Assembly: GCA_045806965.1 (NCBI GenBank)
Contig: JBJMIG010000099.1
Span: 1 to 64,000, forward strand
Length of the DNA stretch: 64,000 nucleotides
Source of the DNA: DASYTH01 sp045806965
GTDB lineage: Bacteria; Actinomycetota; Actinomycetes; Mycobacteriales; Pseudonocardiaceae
Direction: 5' to 3'
A program made the position numbers and the translations under genes. A model generated the notes under the pieces. The model was not told the DNA's origin. It saw only the letters and a program-made list of their open reading frames with translations, and searched no databases. Below, one piece after another: positions 61,985-64,000 of this stretch (positions within the stretch are counted from its first letter, which is position 1; each line of letters begins with the position of its first letter).

Positions 61985-62668
61985 ATGTCAATGGCCGTTG
62001 GCCGGCGGAACATGGCCCGGTCTCGATGGCGTCGGTTCGCGCTCGGGGTCGCGGTCGCTCTGGCCGCAGGATTGACCGTGGCGGTGCCCTCGGGTACGGC
62101 GAGCGCGTCCAACACCGACTGCCTCAACTATCCGGGCTCCAGTTCGACGATGGATTTCTTCAACCCCTACACCGACCCGGCCACCGGGCAACGCCAGCGA
62201 TTCGTGTTCCCCGACCATGACGATCACGACCACGTCGTCCTCACCTTCTGGATCCATCAGGTGACGCCGACGTTCAACGTGGCCGCCTCGACCTTCGTCG
62301 ACAATGGCACGGACGGGCAGCAGATGGGGACGTTCGCCACGACCCAGTCGCAGACGTTCACGATCTCGGAATCGGTCAGCACCGGAGTCACGAGCACGTT
62401 CGAGAAGTCGGCGTTCACCGCGACCGTCAGCCAGAGCGTCACCGGCGCGATAACCACGTCGACCACCATCACGGCCACCGCGTCCATCCCGGCGCACAGC
62501 CGGGTGAACGCCGACTTCGGCGTGGCCGCCTACATCGTCAACTATGACGTGGCCTTCTGGCAGTTCGACCAGGGCACCTGCTGGTATCACGACACGAGGA
62601 CCAATGTCACGGCCAATGTGCCGACCACCAGCGAGGGATGGCATCTGTACCCGGCGGCCCCGCTCTGA
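61985..62668 (+). CDS. Secreted Ser/Thr-rich beta protein, possibly aerolysin/ETX-like
   Basis: 227 aa. GAGGAGGA four nt before ATG 61985. A long signal peptide (SRWRRFALGVAVALAAGL, AxA at ~43) precedes a mature chain with two Cys near the ends (TDCLNY, GTCWYH) that may pair. The middle alternates polar and hydrophobic residues in Ser/Thr-rich strands (TQSQTFTISESVSTGVTSTF, TATVSQSVTGAITTSTTITA), then IPAHSRVNADFGVAAYIVNY. This resembles the stem and flanking strands of ETX/MTX2 or aerolysin-type beta-pore formers. Function unproven; it may simply be an uncharacterised secreted actinomycete family. Confidence 0.6.
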   Translation: MSMAVGRRNMARSRWRRFALGVAVALAAGLTVAVPSGTASASNTDCLNYPGSSSTMDFFNPYTDPATGQRQRFVFPDHDDHDHVVLTFWIHQVTPTFNVAASTFVDNGTDGQQMGTFATTQSQTFTISESVSTGVTSTFEKSAFTATVSQSVTGAITTSTTITATASIPAHSRVNADFGVAAYIVNYDVAFWQFDQGTCWYHDTRTNVTANVPTTSEGWHLYPAAPL

Positions 62669-62690
62669 CCGACCCCTCGGATCAACGCCG

Positions 62691-62735
62691 GCAACGGCGG
62701 CGCCACCCCTCCCGTGGGGGTGGCGCCGTCGTTGC
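62691..62735. terminator. Strong 19-bp hairpin after the secreted beta-protein gene
   Basis: 62691-62709 pairs with 62717-62735 over 19 positions with a single G-T wobble; loop TCCCGTG. It begins 22 nt after the stop. No T-run, as often in high-GC terminators. Confidence 0.8.
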
Positions 62736-62856
62736 GGTGTGCCGCCGGTGCGAGCCCCTTGTCGGCGCCGGCATGTTGTCGACTCGCTGATGAGTTGGCG
62801 GGGCCGTCCGTGGGTAGCCGACGGAGGACCTGTCGGGGACGGCGGAGGACGGGCAC

Positions 62857-64000
62857 ATGCGGTTCCGGATGCTCGGACCGCTGCGGGTGCGCACCGGCGC
62901 CGGGTGGATGCCGGTGGCCGCGGCTCAGCAGCGGGTGGTACTCGCCGTGCTGTTGGCCAACATCGGTCGGGTGGTGAGCACGGAGAGGCTCGTGGACGCG
63001 GTGTGGGCCGACCGGGCGCCGCGCCGGGCGGTCAACACGGTTCAGGCATACGTGATGCGGCTGCGCCGGCTGCTCGGCGACGACCGGGGATCGCTCATCG
63101 TCACCCGCGGCGGTGGCTACGAGCTGAGGGCCGTCGACGACCACGTGGATGCCGTGCTGTTCGAGCGACTGGTCGGTATGGGCAAGCGGGAACTGGACCG
63201 TGGCCGGCCCGAAACCGGCGCCGGCCGGTTGGCCAAGGCGTTGGCACTGTGGCACGGCCCGGTGCTGGCCGACGTACCGGCCAGTGCGGAGCTGGCGCCG
63301 AGGGCGGCGCAGCTGGAGCAGGTGCGGTTGGCCGCGGAGGAGGACCATTCGGCCGCATTGCTGGAGTTGGGCCGGCACGCCGAAGTCGTGGAGAACCTGC
63401 GTCGGCTGGTGCAGGACAGCCCGCTGCGGGAACAGCGATGGGCGCTGTTGATCTCCGCCCTGGATCGCTGCGGTCGGCGCGCCGACGCGCTGGACGCCTA
63501 TCAGCGGGCCCGCCGCCTGCTTCGTGAGGAGCTCGGGCTGGAGCCCGGTCCGCAACTGCGCCAGGCACAGCGCACGATCCTGGCCGCGGACGCACCGCGT
63601 CCTCCGGTCGTCACGGCGCGGCTTCCTGTTGTGCCGGCACAACTTCCGCCGGATGTGGTCGGGTTCACCGGACGGGACGAGGATCTGGCGTGGCTGGACG
63701 GCCTGCTGCACACCGAGGGTGACGAGCCGGCGACGGCGGTCGTGATCGCCGCCGTCGGCGGCATGGCAGGGGTGGGGAAGACCGCGCTCGTGGTGCACTG
63801 GGCACACCGGGTTCGGCACCGGTTCGCGGACGGGCAGCTGTATGTCAACCTGCGCGGCTACGCGGCGGACTCGCCGGTGCGGCCGATTCAGGCGCTCGCC
63901 CGTTTCCTCCGTGCGCTCGGGGTGCCGCCCGACCACGTACCGTCCGATGTGGACGAAGCAGCCACGGCGTATCGCAGCCTGGTGGCCAGTAGGCGGATCC
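62857..64000 (+). CDS. SARP/AfsR-family regulator with NB-ARC domain, cut by window edge
   Basis: 381 codons visible, open to the edge. Residues 1-95 form an OmpR-like winged helix (MRFRMLGPLRVRTGAG, VNTVQAYVMRLRRLLG, GGGYELRAVDDHVDA). The bacterial transcriptional activation (BTAD) helices follow to ~245 (DAYQRARRLLREELGLEPGP). From ~285 an NB-ARC-like ATPase starts with P-loop GGMAGVGKTALVVHW and continues as LYVNLRGYAADSPVRP. SARP proteins activate secondary-metabolite operons, so this may control the leftward hydrazine operon 2.4 kb away. GGCGGAGGAC lies about ten nt before the ATG at 62857. Confidence 0.9.
   Translation, partial: MRFRMLGPLRVRTGAGWMPVAAAQQRVVLAVLLANIGRVVSTERLVDAVWADRAPRRAVNTVQAYVMRLRRLLGDDRGSLIVTRGGGYELRAVDDHVDAVLFERLVGMGKRELDRGRPETGAGRLAKALALWHGPVLADVPASAELAPRAAQLEQVRLAAEEDHSAALLELGRHAEVVENLRRLVQDSPLREQRWALLISALDRCGRRADALDAYQRARRLLREELGLEPGPQLRQAQRTILAADAPRPPVVTARLPVVPAQLPPDVVGFTGRDEDLAWLDGLLHTEGDEPATAVVIAAVGGMAGVGKTALVVHWAHRVRHRFADGQLYVNLRGYAADSPVRPIQALARFLRALGVPPDHVPSDVDEAATAYRSLVASRRI

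Overview
The window is high-GC actinomycete DNA. GTG starts, actinobacterial Tat and Sec signal peptides, a MprAB-like two-component pair, a SARP/AfsR regulator and secreted plant-polymer hydrolases suggest a soil filamentous actinomycete, possibly of the Pseudonocardiales; that placement is an inference. No rRNA, tRNA or CRISPR array was seen. The left edge cuts an IS481-type transposase and the right edge cuts a SARP regulator.

Left part (0.3-17.6 kb) is carbohydrate scavenging. It holds a secreted CE1 esterase-GH10 xylanase fusion, a CE4 deacetylase, a three-gene sugar ABC importer without its ATPase, a GH27 alpha-galactosidase and a very large GH35 beta-galactosidase, both with a C-terminal NPCBM domain. 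Small redox genes and a MocR regulator sit among them. Short palindromes upstream of the sugar genes look like repressor operators.

Middle part (17.6-41 kb) is mixed accessory and housekeeping content: AI-2E-type permease, two-component system, an SGNH hydrolase with a long Asp-Ala-Gln-Pro repeat tail, aldo-keto reductase, M28 peptidase, SDR, a membrane protein fused to a low-molecular-weight phosphatase, a Fur regulator, a methyltransferase, a LysR/MFS pair and a metallo-beta-lactamase-fold hydrolase. Decay is frequent: a tetracycline ribosomal-protection gene carries an in-frame TGA and a 1-nt deletion, a DUF899 gene and a saccharopine dehydrogenase gene have lost their middles, and an XRE-type regulator survives only as a 3' fragment. 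A 21-bp tandem repeat family (2-3 units) sits at or just after stop codons at three places.

Right part (40.3-60.4 kb) is the main interest: a leftward, tightly coupled operon of about 20 kb, mostly joined by ATGA overlaps. Its first three genes (lysine/ornithine N-monooxygenase, cupin-MetRS-like protein, FAD amine oxidase) match the hydrazine-forming machinery known from s56-p1 and triacsin biosynthesis, which makes hydrazinoacetic acid from N6-hydroxylysine and glycine. Here the cupin-MetRS enzyme carries an extra C-terminal carrier-protein domain. Downstream follow a one-module NRPS (TubC-type docking, Cy, A with a cysteine code, PCP), an acyl ligase, a free ACP, a GNAT acyltransferase, a C45 Ntn acyltransferase/hydrolase, a type II thioesterase, an ICL/PEP-mutase-family lyase, a KASIII-like enzyme with an altered triad, a two-domain haem-oxygenase-like diiron protein, the saccharopine dehydrogenase pair (one a remnant), an ATP-grasp ligase and an MFS exporter. 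I infer a hydrazine- and cysteine-derived product that I cannot match to a known compound. The saccharopine enzymes could have recycled the aminoadipate semialdehyde by-product back to lysine.

Upstream of the operon lies about 1.6 kb with no intact gene, then a secreted protein resembling aerolysin/ETX-type beta-pore formers, a strong 19-bp hairpin, and the SARP regulator that may control the cluster.
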